Positions 26,640 to 35,621 of a DNA stretch of 64,000 nt are shown here, in pieces (position 1 is the first letter of the stretch; each line of letters starts with the position of its first letter). The notes beneath the pieces are model-generated. The model was not told the origin of the DNA. It saw only the letters and a list, made by a program, of their open reading frames with translations, and ran no database searches. This stretch comes from Mesorhizobium sp. (GTDB taxonomy: Bacteria > Pseudomonadota > Alphaproteobacteria > Rhizobiales > Rhizobiaceae): contig SAJS01000021.1 in the NCBI GenBank assembly GCA_004017535.1, positions 49,063 through 113,062 on the forward strand. The letters are read 5' to 3'. The position numbers and the translations under genes are program-made.

Positions 26640-26764
26640 CGCAGGCGAGCCTGCTCTACCTGCCGCCCTACAGTCCCGACTTCAATCCGATTGAGAACGC
26701 CTTCGCCCAACCTAAGGCGCTGCTGCGAGCAAAGGCCGAGATAACCATCAAGGCTCTATGGGAC
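26640..26764 (+). pseudogene. IS630-family transposase fragment, left part
   Basis: The + strand encodes SLLYLPPYSPDFNPIENAF, the conserved DDE region of IS630 transposases, then reads to ALWD where an IS3-type element has inserted. Only the C-terminal third of the transposase remains; the continuation is at 30869-30982. Confidence 0.85.
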
Positions 26765-27065
26765 TGACGTTGCCCCAGCAGTTTTGAGTTCGTTTCCGGC
26801 GTGGGTTGTGCCCTGCTGGGCGGGTGAAGCGACGGGCGCTGGCGCGGAGCCTTTGGCATAGCGCAGCGCGAGCGACCGTCGCGGATTGAAGGTGCTGGCG
26901 AACTTGGCCGGGGTCTGCCAGGCGATTTGGGAGTGCGGCCGCGCGGTGTTGTAGTCGGCGTGCCACAGGGCGAGGGCTACGCGCGGCCTGAGCCAGCGAG
27001 GTGAACAGCGTCTCGTTGAGCAGTTCATCGCGCAGTCGGCCGTTGAAGCTCTCGATGAAGCCATT
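26765..27065 (-). pseudogene. IS3-family transposase OrfB, C-terminal part
   Basis: The minus strand encodes [20 protein letters not shown] and, after a frame change, [20 protein letters not shown], the end of the DDE integrase domain of IS407/IS511-like OrfB. It continues the part at 28563-29184, from which it is separated by an inserted IS110-type element. Confidence 0.85.
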
Positions 27066-28562
27066 ATCCGGCATGTTGTTCTCGGTGCATCGTTTGTTCG
27101 GTCGTCAGGTTTCGTTAAGCTTGGCGCATCCGGGCCACGGGGCACCGGGAGCACGCAAGTGCGGGCAGGCCGTCGTATGCAGATGAACTGCGAGTTCGCG
27201 CACATTATCTGGCCGCCCCTACGACTCGCCCGGATGCGCTGCGAGCGCGGATCCGTATTTGTCGTGTTGCCCGCTGGGCTCCCTGTTCGTGACCAACGTT
27301 GGAGGGAACCGTGCGTATTATCGGCATGGACATACACCGCGTAGCCGCCGAGGTCGTGTCGTTGCTTGATGGCGAGATCGTCAAGCTCGGCCGCGTTCAA
27401 ATGCTGCGCGATAAGCTCGAGGAGTTCGCCAGGAAGGAACTCACCCACGATGATCATGTGGTGGTCGAGGCGACCGGCAATGCCGCGGCCGTCGCTGAAG
27501 TGCTGTCGCCGTATGTGGATCGGATCGTGATCGCCAATCCCAAGCAGGTGCACATGATCGCGCACGCGAAGGTGAAGACCGACATGATCGACGCCACTGT
27601 CCTTGCGAAGCTTTATGCCTCGGGCTTTCTGCCGGAGGTCTGGGTCCCAGACCCTGAGACGCTTGCACTTCGAAGACAGGTCACCAGGCGCACACAGCTG
27701 GTTCGCCAGCGTTCGCGGCTGAAGAACCTGATCCAGTCAATCCTCCACGCCCACCTGATCCCGCCGTGTCCGCATGGGAACCTCGTCGGGATCAGCGGGC
27801 GCAAATGGCTGGCGAGGCAAATATTGCCTGCCGATGAGCGCGCCGCCATCGAGCGCCACCTCGGCTTGATTAACCAGGTCAACGAGGCGTTGACGGTGGT
27901 CGAGGCGGATATCGCGGTGCATGCCCTCCAGGACCCGACAATCCGCCGCCTAATGACGTTGCCCGGGCTCGACGTCACCGTGGCTGCGAGCGTTGCCGCG
28001 GCAATCGGCGACATTCGTCGCTTCAGCGATCCACAGAGGCTTGTCGCCTATCTTGGCCTCAATCCCAGCGTGCGGCAGTCCGGTGAGGGACCGGCCTATC
28101 ATGGACGCATAACGAAGCAGGGCCGAGGGCACGCACGGGGAATGCTGGTCGAGGCGGCATGGGCGGCTGCCCGCTCACCGGGTCCTCTGCGCGCCTTCTA
28201 CAAGCGGATCGCCTCGCGTCGCGGGAAGCATATCGCGGCCGTCGCCACCGCGCGCAAGCTTGCGAAGATCATCTGGCACATGCTGAGCAAAAATGCCGAC
28301 TACATCTGGGCCCGGCCGGCCTTACTCGCCCGCAAGTTCAGATCGGTCGAGCTGCGTGCCGGCCTCCCTACGAGCCATGCCAGGCGCGGCACCGCCTTCG
28401 ACTACAACATCCCTGCCAAGCGCGCCGAAGAACGATCCCGAGTCGAAAAGGCAGAAGCTGCCTATGCAGCAGAGACTTCCCGATGGCGAACGAGGCCGGA
28501 AAGGCAGAAGGCTGTGGAAAAAGCCGCCGAATGAGAAGAAGGGGCTATTCTACAACATCCGT
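27066..28562 (+). mobile_element. IS110-family element a
   Basis: Inserted in the IS3 orfB between codons for KPMQ and NGFIESF. Joining the flanks at about 27065 and 28563 restores the expected OrfB reading. The left end (ATCCGGCATGTTGT) and right end (ACAACATCCGT) are imperfectly inverted. Boundaries are accurate to a few bases. Confidence 0.75.
27311..28534 (+). CDS. IS110-family transposase (element a)
   Basis: A 407-residue DEDD transposase. The N-terminal RuvC-like domain starts RIIGMDIHRVAAEVVS and includes VVVEATGNAAAVAEVL and KTDMIDATVLAKL; the C-terminal Transposase_20 domain has LMTLPGLDVTVAASVAAAIG and FSDPQRLVAYLGL. The GTG at 27311 is the likely start because GGAGGGAACC precedes it. 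The gene appears complete, so the element may be active. Confidence 0.9.
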   Translation: MRIIGMDIHRVAAEVVSLLDGEIVKLGRVQMLRDKLEEFARKELTHDDHVVVEATGNAAAVAEVLSPYVDRIVIANPKQVHMIAHAKVKTDMIDATVLAKLYASGFLPEVWVPDPETLALRRQVTRRTQLVRQRSRLKNLIQSILHAHLIPPCPHGNLVGISGRKWLARQILPADERAAIERHLGLINQVNEALTVVEADIAVHALQDPTIRRLMTLPGLDVTVAASVAAAIGDIRRFSDPQRLVAYLGLNPSVRQSGEGPAYHGRITKQGRGHARGMLVEAAWAAARSPGPLRAFYKRIASRRGKHIAAVATARKLAKIIWHMLSKNADYIWARPALLARKFRSVELRAGLPTSHARRGTAFDYNIPAKRAEERSRVEKAEAAYAAETSRWRTRPERQKAVEKAAE

Positions 28563-29184
28563 CTGCATCGGCTTGCCGGGCGCAATGTAATGCCATTCGA
28601 CGCGGTTCTGATCCGCCCAGGGGAGGATGGCGTTCGAGGTGAACTCGCTGCCATTGTCGCTGACGATCATCCTGGCCGGCCGCGCTCTTTCGCGGCAACC
28701 CGCATGCCCGAGAGAGACGTATCAACGATGAGTGCGCAGGCACTCTCTCGTGCAGTCGTCGACGACGGCCAGGATGCGGAAGCGGCGCCCGTCGGTGAGC
28801 TGGTCCGATACGAAGTCGAGCGACCAGCGCTCGTCGGGCCTTAGCGGCACCAGCATCGGCGCCCTGGTCCCGATCGCCCGATTGCGGCCGCCACGGCGGC
28901 GAACGGCGAGCTTCTCCTCCCGATAGAGCCGGAACAGCTTCTTGTGGTTCACGACCAGGCCCTCCCGCCTCAGCATCACGAGAAGACGCCGGTAGCCGAA
29001 CCGGCGACGCTCCTGCGCGATCGCCTTCATCCGCTCGCAAATCTCGCGGTCGTCCGGCCTGCTGGTCTGGTAGCGAACCGTCATGCGGCAACAGCCGATG
29101 GCTTTACACGCCCGCCGTTCGCTTCATACCGAAGCCTTCCTTCAGGCGAGCGACAGCTTTCCGCTTGGCCGCGGGCGTCACCAT
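28563..29184 (-). pseudogene. IS3-family transposase OrfB, N-terminal part
   Basis: Starts with VTPAAKRKAVARLKEGFG near 29183, continues as RPDDREICERMKAIAQERRR and WSLDFVSDQLTDGRRFRILA, and ends with MIVSDNGSEFTSNAI and APGKPMQ where element a has inserted. There is an early stop after MKRTAGV, and a one-base insertion near 28734 plus another indel near 28680, so the frame is broken at least three times. Confidence 0.85.
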
Positions 29185-30543
29185 TAATGGGATGGTCCGC
29201 CCCGTCCTCCCGCAGCATCATCTGGGCAGTCACAACAAAGGAGGTTGCAATGTCCCCACGCAATGCGCCGCGCCCTGCGGCCGTCTATGGTGTCGATATC
29301 GGCAAGAACATCTTCCACGTCGTCGGCTTGGATAGCGACGGCAAGCCCGTCCAGCGAGTTCGCTTCCGACGCGATACGTTGATAAAGTTCTTTGAGCGGG
29401 CAGCGCCTGCAATCGTCGGGATGGAATCGTGCGCTGGATCGCAATGGATCGCCAGGAGACTTCAGGCACTGGGGCACAAGGTTCGCCTGATCCCAGCGCA
29501 GTTCGTGAAGCCCTACGTCAAGTCGAACAAGAGCGACATCATCGATGCCGAAGCTATCGCTGAAGCCGCCACGCGGCCGACGATGCGATTTGCCGCGATC
29601 AAGAGCGAGGAGCAAGCCGACCTCCAAGCCGTGCATCGGGTGCGCGACCAGATGATCGGCACGCGAACCCGTCTGATCAACCAGATGCGAGCATTCTGCC
29701 TGGAATACGGCATCGCATTGAGACAGGGCGCCGGACTGTTCAAGCTCGACTTGCCACTGGTTCTCGATGACCTTTCGAATGACCTCTCGCCGGCAATGCG
29801 CAAACTGCTCGTGGACCTGTTCGCCGATCTGCGCCAGTTGGAGCAGCGCATCAACGACGTGACGAGGGAAATCGCAGCGATCGCAGACCGAGAAGATGTT
29901 GCCCGCCGGCTCATGACGATCCCCGGAATCGGAGCATTGGGAGCGACCGCGCTACTGGCGGCCGTCGGCACGGGATGCCAGTTCCAGAAGGCTCGCGACC
30001 TGGCCGCATGGCTGGGGCTGGTCCCTCGAGAATACTCGACCGGAGGCAAGCAGAAGCTACTCGGTATCAGCAAGCGCGGGAACCGCTACGTTCGCAAGCT
30101 GCTCGTTCATGGCGCGCGATCATGCTTCCGTCACCTGGGTCGAAACCGGGATCGCCTGGGAAGCTGGCTTGATGGGTTGCAGAGCCGGATGCACCCGAAC
30201 AAAGCTGTTGTCGCACTCGCCGCCAAGATGGCGCGCATTGTCTGGGTTGTCCTGACCAAGCCGGGAGCACTCTACGAACGCAGGGACCCTGCTTTCGCCT
30301 GACGCTCCGGCTCGATTGCAAGGCTCGGGAATAGTGATGACGAAACAGTGGATCAGCATGCCGTAAGCCCTGTGCAAAAAAGCGGGCTTCGTGCCCGAAC
30401 CATTTATTGGGAACGGCGTGCGCGGATCTCATCATGGCCTGGCTGCAACAGCAGTCCACTCGCGAGAGGCCGGATACATTTATGCAACTGGAACCGTCAT
30501 CGGCGATGTCGCGAACCCTTGCACGGACGGGGCGGACCATACA
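29185..30543 (+). mobile_element. IS110-family element b (IS1111-like) with 15-bp inverted repeats
   Basis: ATGGTCCGCCCCGTC at 29192-29206 is repeated exactly in inverse at 30526-30540. The element sits at the orfA/orfB junction of the IS3 element. Subterminal inverted repeats of this kind are typical of the IS1111 subgroup of IS110. Outer limits are inferred from the IS3 sequence on either side. Confidence 0.85.
29250..30302 (+). CDS. IS110-family transposase (element b)
   Basis: A 350-residue DEDD transposase. N-terminal domain AVYGVDIGKNIFHVVGLD, ESCAGSQWIARRL and KSDIIDAEAIAEAA; C-terminal domain RLMTIPGIGALGATALLAAV and LAAWLGLVPREYSTGGK. The ATG at 29250 is preceded by a strong AAAGGAGG; a longer upstream open frame belongs to the interrupted IS3 gene and is ignored. 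The gene looks intact. Confidence 0.93.
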   Translation: MSPRNAPRPAAVYGVDIGKNIFHVVGLDSDGKPVQRVRFRRDTLIKFFERAAPAIVGMESCAGSQWIARRLQALGHKVRLIPAQFVKPYVKSNKSDIIDAEAIAEAATRPTMRFAAIKSEEQADLQAVHRVRDQMIGTRTRLINQMRAFCLEYGIALRQGAGLFKLDLPLVLDDLSNDLSPAMRKLLVDLFADLRQLEQRINDVTREIAAIADREDVARRLMTIPGIGALGATALLAAVGTGCQFQKARDLAAWLGLVPREYSTGGKQKLLGISKRGNRYVRKLLVHGARSCFRHLGRNRDRLGSWLDGLQSRMHPNKAVVALAAKMARIVWVVLTKPGALYERRDPAFA

Positions 30544-30804
30544 TTCTTTCCCACAAGGTCCTTCAACGCGGCATTGTCGAGCATGGCGTCGGCCAGAAGC
30601 CGCTTCAGGCGCGTGTTCTCGTCCTCCAGCGCCTTCAGGTCGCCGAGCCTCGGAGACATCCATCCCGCCGAAGCGGGCCTTCCAATTGTAGATCGAGGCG
30701 TCGCTGACCCCGTGCTTGCGGCACAGATCGCCAACCGATACCCCGGCCTCGTGTTTCTTCAAAATTCCGATGGTCTGCTCTTCAGAGAAGCGGCTGCGTT
30801 TCAT
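30544..30804 (-). pseudogene. IS3-family OrfA, frameshifted
   Basis: Begins MKRSRFSEEQTIGILKKHEA at 30804 with the helix-turn-helix VGDLCRKHGVSDASIYNWKA. The frame changes after GMDVSEARR and continues in another frame as LKALEDENTRLKRLLADAML, the leucine-zipper part. It is the first gene of the interrupted IS3 element. Confidence 0.85.
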
Positions 30805-30868
30805 GTCCTGGTCCTCTGGATGGGCCAGAACGAACTTCAAACCGGATTAGATCAGAGGGGCAAGGTCA

Positions 30869-30982
30869 GGACGCCTCGGCGCGGTCGTCGACCTCTTCAC
30901 CCCAGCCGAATGTGCCAACTACTTCAAAGCCGCAGGATATGATCTGGATCAGATAGGACGTGCTCCAATGGTTTACACCTGA
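30869..30982 (+). pseudogene. IS630-family transposase fragment, right part
   Basis: Continues the fragment at 26640-26764: LGAVVDLFTPAECANYFKAA and GYDLDQIG, the C-terminal end of IS630 transposases. The target duplication GGAC and a one-base frame difference separate the two halves. Confidence 0.75.
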
Positions 30983-31058
30983 CACAGGAGTCCGGCCCCC
31001 ACAACCGTTTGGCAATGAGGAGCAGCGCTGCCGCTGCTCCTCCAATCACACGACGGAT

Positions 31059-32093
31059 TCACGATGCGGCAACTCGAGCCATGATTTCGGATCGAATGGC
31101 CGATGCGGTGTATAGTGAGGCATCCAGCGGCAAATCCCCAAATGCCAGTTGACACAGAAGATAATTAGCACCTGCCTCTTCCAGCTGATCAAGGAGAGCT
31201 TTTCGGACAGAATCTGCCGTTCCCACGACGCACAATTCACTTTCAATTGCTGCATCGAAGTTCAAAGGCAAGTTTGGTGGAGTGGAAATGGCATTTAGTT
31301 CGTATAGAAATTTGAAGCTATTGAGCCATCGTTCATAGGCAGGTGCTGCGAGCAAATACGCATCTGTTTCAGAACGCCCTATCACCACCATTCGGAGCAA
31401 TCCAAGAAATGGCGCTTGCTGGCCAATGTCAGCATCGTGAATTCGGGCGGCGCGGAACGCGTCGGTAACGCTGCGAACAGAAGTGGAAGGTCCGACGCAG
31501 GCGATGTTTGCCCCATTCGCGGCGGCCCAGCTAGCCGGCTCGGGTCGATTGGTGGCGATCCATGTCGGCGGATGGGGATATTGGTGAGGTCTCAACGTCA
31601 GCGGAACATCTTTCAACTCAAAGTGGCGGCCCTGATAAGAAAGCGTCCCGCCTTTCATCGCATTGATGAGAATCTCACTGGCCTCCGCATACTGTTCTGG
31701 TGCTGCTTCTACAGCAACCCCGAAGTATCCCAATTCAGTGGGAGCAGAGCCGCGCCCTATGCCGAGTTCAAGCCTGCCGCCGCTCAACTGATCAAGCATG
31801 CAGATCTCCTCGAAGGCACGCAGCGGATGATAGAGCGCAAGTAGCATTACCATGGGACCAACACGAAGACTGCGGGTTCGCTGGGCGACGCTCGCTAAGA
31901 ACAAATTCGGTGATGGACCTCTGCCATGCGGCGTACAGTGGTGCTCGGCGAGATGATACGCATAAAAGCCATAGCCATCGCACGCTTCTGCTAGGCTCAG
32001 CCGATCTGCATATTGTTGTGCTATGTCATCGCCGTTTTCGTCCAGATGATCGAAGATGCCGAAGGTCAGGCCCGAAGCGGAAATTTTCTTCAA
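31059..32093 (-). CDS. Luciferase-like flavin monooxygenase (LLM class)
   Basis: A 344-residue protein of the bacterial luciferase-like superfamily, which uses reduced flavin (FMNH2 or F420-type) to oxidise an organic substrate. Seen: FGIFDHLDENG at the N-terminus, YAYHLAEHHCTPHGRGPSPN, VGPMVMLLALYHPLRAFEE and LSGGRLELGIGRGSAPTELG. Length is typical. It follows the hisC-like gene by about 95 bases on the same strand and may be cotranscribed. A second member of the superfamily is at 38267-39319. Substrate unknown. Confidence 0.88.
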   Translation of the reverse strand: MKKISASGLTFGIFDHLDENGDDIAQQYADRLSLAEACDGYGFYAYHLAEHHCTPHGRGPSPNLFLASVAQRTRSLRVGPMVMLLALYHPLRAFEEICMLDQLSGGRLELGIGRGSAPTELGYFGVAVEAAPEQYAEASEILINAMKGGTLSYQGRHFELKDVPLTLRPHQYPHPPTWIATNRPEPASWAAANGANIACVGPSTSVRSVTDAFRAARIHDADIGQQAPFLGLLRMVVIGRSETDAYLLAAPAYERWLNSFKFLYELNAISTPPNLPLNFDAAIESELCVVGTADSVRKALLDQLEEAGANYLLCQLAFGDLPLDASLYTASAIRSEIMARVAAS

Positions 32094-32187
32094 TTAATTG
32101 TTCTCCAAATTACCTATTATTTATTCGCTAATCATCATAGCTGGCGACATATCAGCACCTATTACTTGGCGCTTAATGTGAATTGAC

Positions 32188-33303
32188 TTAATGCTTGTGC
32201 ACACCGCGATTCTTCTTAAAGCTCATACAGACGCGTTTGGCGGCAGCAAGGAATTTGTCCATCTGCTCTGTGGTGCCAATGCTGACGCGAATACAGTTCT
32301 TCAAATCTACGTCAGGAAAGCTGGCGATGAGGATCGCCTGCTCTTTCAACGCGGCTTGCCAGCATGAGCCCTCCTGTCCCGCCGGCACACGGGCCAGCAA
32401 AAAGTTTGCGTGGGAGGGTGTTACGGAAAAGCCAAGTTGCAACAGCGCCAGGGTCACTCGCTGTCGTTCATGCTTGATGTGCCTGTGGTTCTCTTCGTAG
32501 GCGTGGCGATGCGCAAGAATGCTTTTCCCGACCGCCTGCCCGATCACGTTCATGTTGAAGACATTCTGGATGTTGCGCAGCCTGCCAATGATTTCTGGGT
32601 GACCGAAACCGAAGCCGACTCGCACGCCAGCAGCAGCATAGCTCTTTGAAAAAGTCCTCAAGATCAAAAGATTCGGATGTCTATTGACGAGGCGCAGGGC
32701 ATTGTCGGGTGCGAAGTCAACGTAGGCCTCATCCAAGACGACCAAGCGATCTGCTTGCTCCACAAGGCGTTCGATTTCGGCCACCGGCACGAATGTTCCG
32801 GTCGGATTGTTCGGATTAGCCAACAGAATGAACTTCGCGTCTTTTGCGGGGCCGGACAGCAGTTTTTCTATCGGCAGGGGATGAGCTTCGCTCGATGCGA
32901 TTTCGAGAAACTCGGCACCCTGCAACATGGCAAGTTTACGGTTGAACGAAAATCCGGGCGACAGCATCGCCACTCTATCTCCTGGGGCGAGGAAAGCTCT
33001 GTAGATGAGTCCGAGCAGCTCCGACGAACCGTTGCCGGCAATCACCTGATCTTTGGAAAATCCGTAAGCATCGGAGGCAGCTGCCCTTAAGCTGAGATTG
33101 TCGTCTTCCGGATAAAGATACTGGTGTTCGATCGCAGCAATTGCACTTTGCATTACGCTCTTCGGCAACGGAAACGGGTTCTCGTTCGTATTTAGCTTAA
33201 CGCAATTTGCATCCGTCGCTGGTCCGTTGGACGAGAGAGCATCTAATTTGCTGGCCACCGGCGAAAAAAGCGAAAGCACGGTCTTCAGTTTTGCATCGCA
33301 CAT
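32188..33303 (-). CDS. hisC: Histidinol-phosphate aminotransferase family protein
   Basis: A 371-residue class I/II PLP aminotransferase of the HisC family. Seen: KLNTNENPFPLPKSV, the PLP-pocket GNGSSELLGLIYRAFL, LLANPNNPTGTFV, VVLDEAYVDFA and the PLP lysine in RTFSKSYAAAGVRVGFG. No other his genes are near; an island-borne HisC-like enzyme paired with an LLM monooxygenase could serve secondary metabolism, amino-acid supply or phenylalanine/tyrosine transamination. This specialised role is inferred from context only. Confidence 0.85.
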   Translation of the reverse strand: MCDAKLKTVLSLFSPVASKLDALSSNGPATDANCVKLNTNENPFPLPKSVMQSAIAAIEHQYLYPEDDNLSLRAAASDAYGFSKDQVIAGNGSSELLGLIYRAFLAPGDRVAMLSPGFSFNRKLAMLQGAEFLEIASSEAHPLPIEKLLSGPAKDAKFILLANPNNPTGTFVPVAEIERLVEQADRLVVLDEAYVDFAPDNALRLVNRHPNLLILRTFSKSYAAAGVRVGFGFGHPEIIGRLRNIQNVFNMNVIGQAVGKSILAHRHAYEENHRHIKHERQRVTLALLQLGFSVTPSHANFLLARVPAGQEGSCWQAALKEQAILIASFPDVDLKNCIRVSIGTTEQMDKFLAAAKRVCMSFKKNRGVHKH

Positions 33304-33383
33304 GTTCTTCTCCGTTTTTCAGTCCCGCAGGGCATGTGACATGAGGCAATAGTTGATCGTGACTTGATCGACGTTCGGCTATA

Positions 33384-33707
33384 TCAGCGCTGCCTTCCCA
33401 CCCTGGTGGGGATCGCCGACCACGGTTTGGATTTGACACCGGCAAGCTGTCGAGAACCTGATGACGACCCAACGTGTGGCCGACGGCCGATTCGGCGCAA
33501 CAGACGGTGTTTCAACATCGCATCGTCCTCAAAGCCGCATGCAGGGCCTGCACGACAGCCCGTCTCCAGCGCCCGCAGATAGGTGGAAGCCGAAGTCTTG
33601 CCGAACCTCAGTTGCTCTGCCACCTGGCCCACCGGACTGCCCTGTTTATGGGTCAGGCGCAGGATATCTCTGACGCTCGTTCGTCTTGCTTGCTTCCGTC
33701 TTGGCAT
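33384..33707 (-). pseudogene. IS21-family IstA, N-terminal fragment
   Basis: Begins MPRRKQARRTSVRDILRLTH with the helix-turn-helix QVAEQLRFGKTSASTYLRAL, followed by FEDDAMLKHRLLRRIGRRP, the start of IS21 IstA transposases. It loses resemblance after about 90 residues and ends early, where a full IstA has about 500 residues. No IstB is nearby. Confidence 0.75.
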
Positions 33708-33874
33708 GGGCTCTCTCGGTTTGCTGATGAGAGAGCCAAATACCGGCTCATCTGAGCATGAGACGCAGGCCTGACGATATGGAGCGTCGCTGTGGCGCGC
33801 GTAGCCAAGAGGGTTCGCCTCGGTGGCGGGGCATGCAAGACGGCGCACCTCCTTAGCCATCCTGTCCCATCGTC

Positions 33875-34537
33875 TCAGATCGTGAGGCGCACCTTATAGT
33901 CGGTGAGGAGATCTTGCAGGGTCAGGTTACGCCCTAGCGCTTAAGGTTGTTGGTCGCACCGAGCAAGCGCGGGACCTGTCGACGGACAACAGCGGTGCCA
34001 CTGCCGGCACTAGGTCGTCCAGCATCGCAGTGAACCGCGTACGTAGTATTTTGTCGTAGGCGGCATTCTGGATAGCCGGATACGGGCTCTTCACCCGCTG
34101 CACCACCGATTGCGGGATGATGTCGCGAGAAACATTCACGGATTTCGTGAAAAAAGTGTACCCGCCGAAGAGCCCCACTCGCGGGGGCGGTGCAGCACCA
34201 CCTCGGTGTCACTGCTCGTGTTCATGCGATGGACTAGGCCGGCCAGCTGTTGACGCAGCTCGCGGTAGTTGTAAGTCTCACCCGTGTAGACGAGCACCAA
34301 GTCAGGTCGGCCATCCTCCTGGAGCATCCTCGGCTGACGGCCGCCCTGGATATCGATGATTGCCAGGCGGTGGTGTCCCAGCGCCGCAGGCCCGCCGATC
34401 CAAGTCCCCTCGTCGTCCGGACCGTGGTTCGCTATGGTGGCCGTCATATCGGCAAGCTCCCTTCGCGCATCGGGACCTCCGAGGTCTCGATTGAAGTCGA
34501 TCCATTCACAGATGCCGCACAGGTTATGTCGCCGCAT
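33875..34537 (-). pseudogene. asnB: Asparagine synthase (AsnB) remnant with internal deletion
   Basis: The N-terminal glutaminase domain is recognisable: LCGICEWIDFNRDLGGPDAR, NHGPDDEGTWIGGPAALGHH, VYTGETYNYRELRQQL and SDTEVVLH. The start codon before the catalytic cysteine has become CTG. After HRPREWGSS the sequence jumps to the far C-terminus (QRVKSPYPAIQNAAYDKILR and RFTAMLDDL), so the synthetase domain is deleted. The remaining end reads to a TGA at 33875. Confidence 0.8.
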
Positions 34538-35199
34538 TTGGGGCGAAGCAGATATAAGGCCAGTGGGAAACCATCGAGGCAAAGTGACGGATCTAGCCCA
34601 GCTACGATCCGCATCCGACATTGTCGGACATCGGACAGCACCGCGATTCGCTGCATAGGAAGCCTGGAGTCGCGATTTCCCTTGGGGGAATCAGCGCATG
34701 AAAGGAGAGCTGGGTCGTGTCTGCCGAAATGAGAAATTGCTCCCCCTTATTGCCTCACCGAGGAATGTTACCCAGCGCGATAGACGGACATGCCCTACCT
34801 CCCCCCGTTGCAGCTGAGGGAGATAGGGGCCAGCTCTTCATTCAACCCTCATGGAGGATGATCAGCCCAGCCATTTCCATGCGCCGGCCTTCACAAGCCG
34901 TGCACCATTCAGGTTCTTTTCCTTGAAGCGCGACGATCCTTGTCAGACGTCGCAACACTTGCTGCCGAGAGCACGAGCTCTTCCTCGAGCATGCCTTGAT
35001 CTGCGCCTCGAACGGCTCGCACATGCTGGGTTTCAACGACTTCGCAGAGGTTGATATTCTGCAGTGACTTCGTCTCGCTGCTGCACGGCATTGACGCTGG
35101 GAGCCATGCTCGCGTGGCGCAATTGTGCTGAAGCCGGTGCCCACGGCAACGTTTCTTAACCCGCCCCAGATCCTGGCGTTTGGCTATTTCCGACATTCG
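34538..35199. other. Gap, nothing recognised
   Basis: About 660 bases upstream of the prxS activator site. Short frames on the minus strand show no family resemblance. Likely decayed DNA next to the asnB remnant. Confidence 0.4.
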
Positions 35200-35215
35200 T
35201 GTCCGGCTTCGGACA
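35200..35215. promoter_or_regulatory. NifA upstream activator site of prxS-rpoN2
   Basis: TGT-CCGGCTTCGG-ACA is a perfect TGT-N10-ACA site about 130 bases upstream of the -24/-12 element at 35344. Confidence 0.85.
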
Positions 35216-35343
35216 AAGGCCGGGTTTGCCGAACGGAGTCGCACCCAATTTCCAGTGCTGCTTGAGCAATAATATCGACCGGCATTACTGCACAACACGA
35301 AAGTTGCTGCAAAAACCGAAGTGAACCCAAGGCATCGGGTCAA

Positions 35344-35360
35344 TTGGCATGGCGCTTGCG
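35344..35360 (+). promoter_or_regulatory. Sigma-54 -24/-12 promoter of prxS-rpoN2
   Basis: TTGGCATGGCGCTTGCG is a near-consensus RpoN promoter. The transcript would start near 35371, leaving an unusually long leader of about 250 bases before the prxS ATG. RpoN2 is thus expected to drive its own synthesis with NifA. Confidence 0.88.
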
Positions 35361-35621
35361 ACTCGGTCGATAGAACGCAGTCAAAATCACGGTTGCAGAC
35401 CATGCCTACCTCTCAAAGCTCGATAAAGCACGCGAGCGAAATTCCCCGTCTCCGCGGAAGCTCGTCGCCTTTAAACGTGCCTGCTCGGGGGCGGTCTTGC
35501 ACAAGACCGGTCCGAGGCAACCACGCCAAGGCGCGAGGCTGCCGGAACTGTCGACCGAAGTCGATGCCGCTTCAGTTTAACCGAAAAATGCACCGTACCA
35601 CTTTGGCCTGGGAGCAAATCA

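Larger units (their letters stand above)
26765..30868 (-). mobile_element. IS3-family element interrupted by two IS110-type elements
   Basis: The ends are imperfect inverted repeats: TGACGTTGCCCC at 26765-26776 and its near match (TGACCTTGCCCC on the other strand) at 30857-30868. Both flanks carry GGAC (26761-26764 and 30869-30872), a 4-base target duplication. Removing the two inner elements leaves about 1.25 kb, the normal IS3-family length. OrfA is at 30544-30804 and orfB is split into 28563-29184 and 26765-27065. Frameshifts in both show that the element is dead. Confidence 0.85.
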
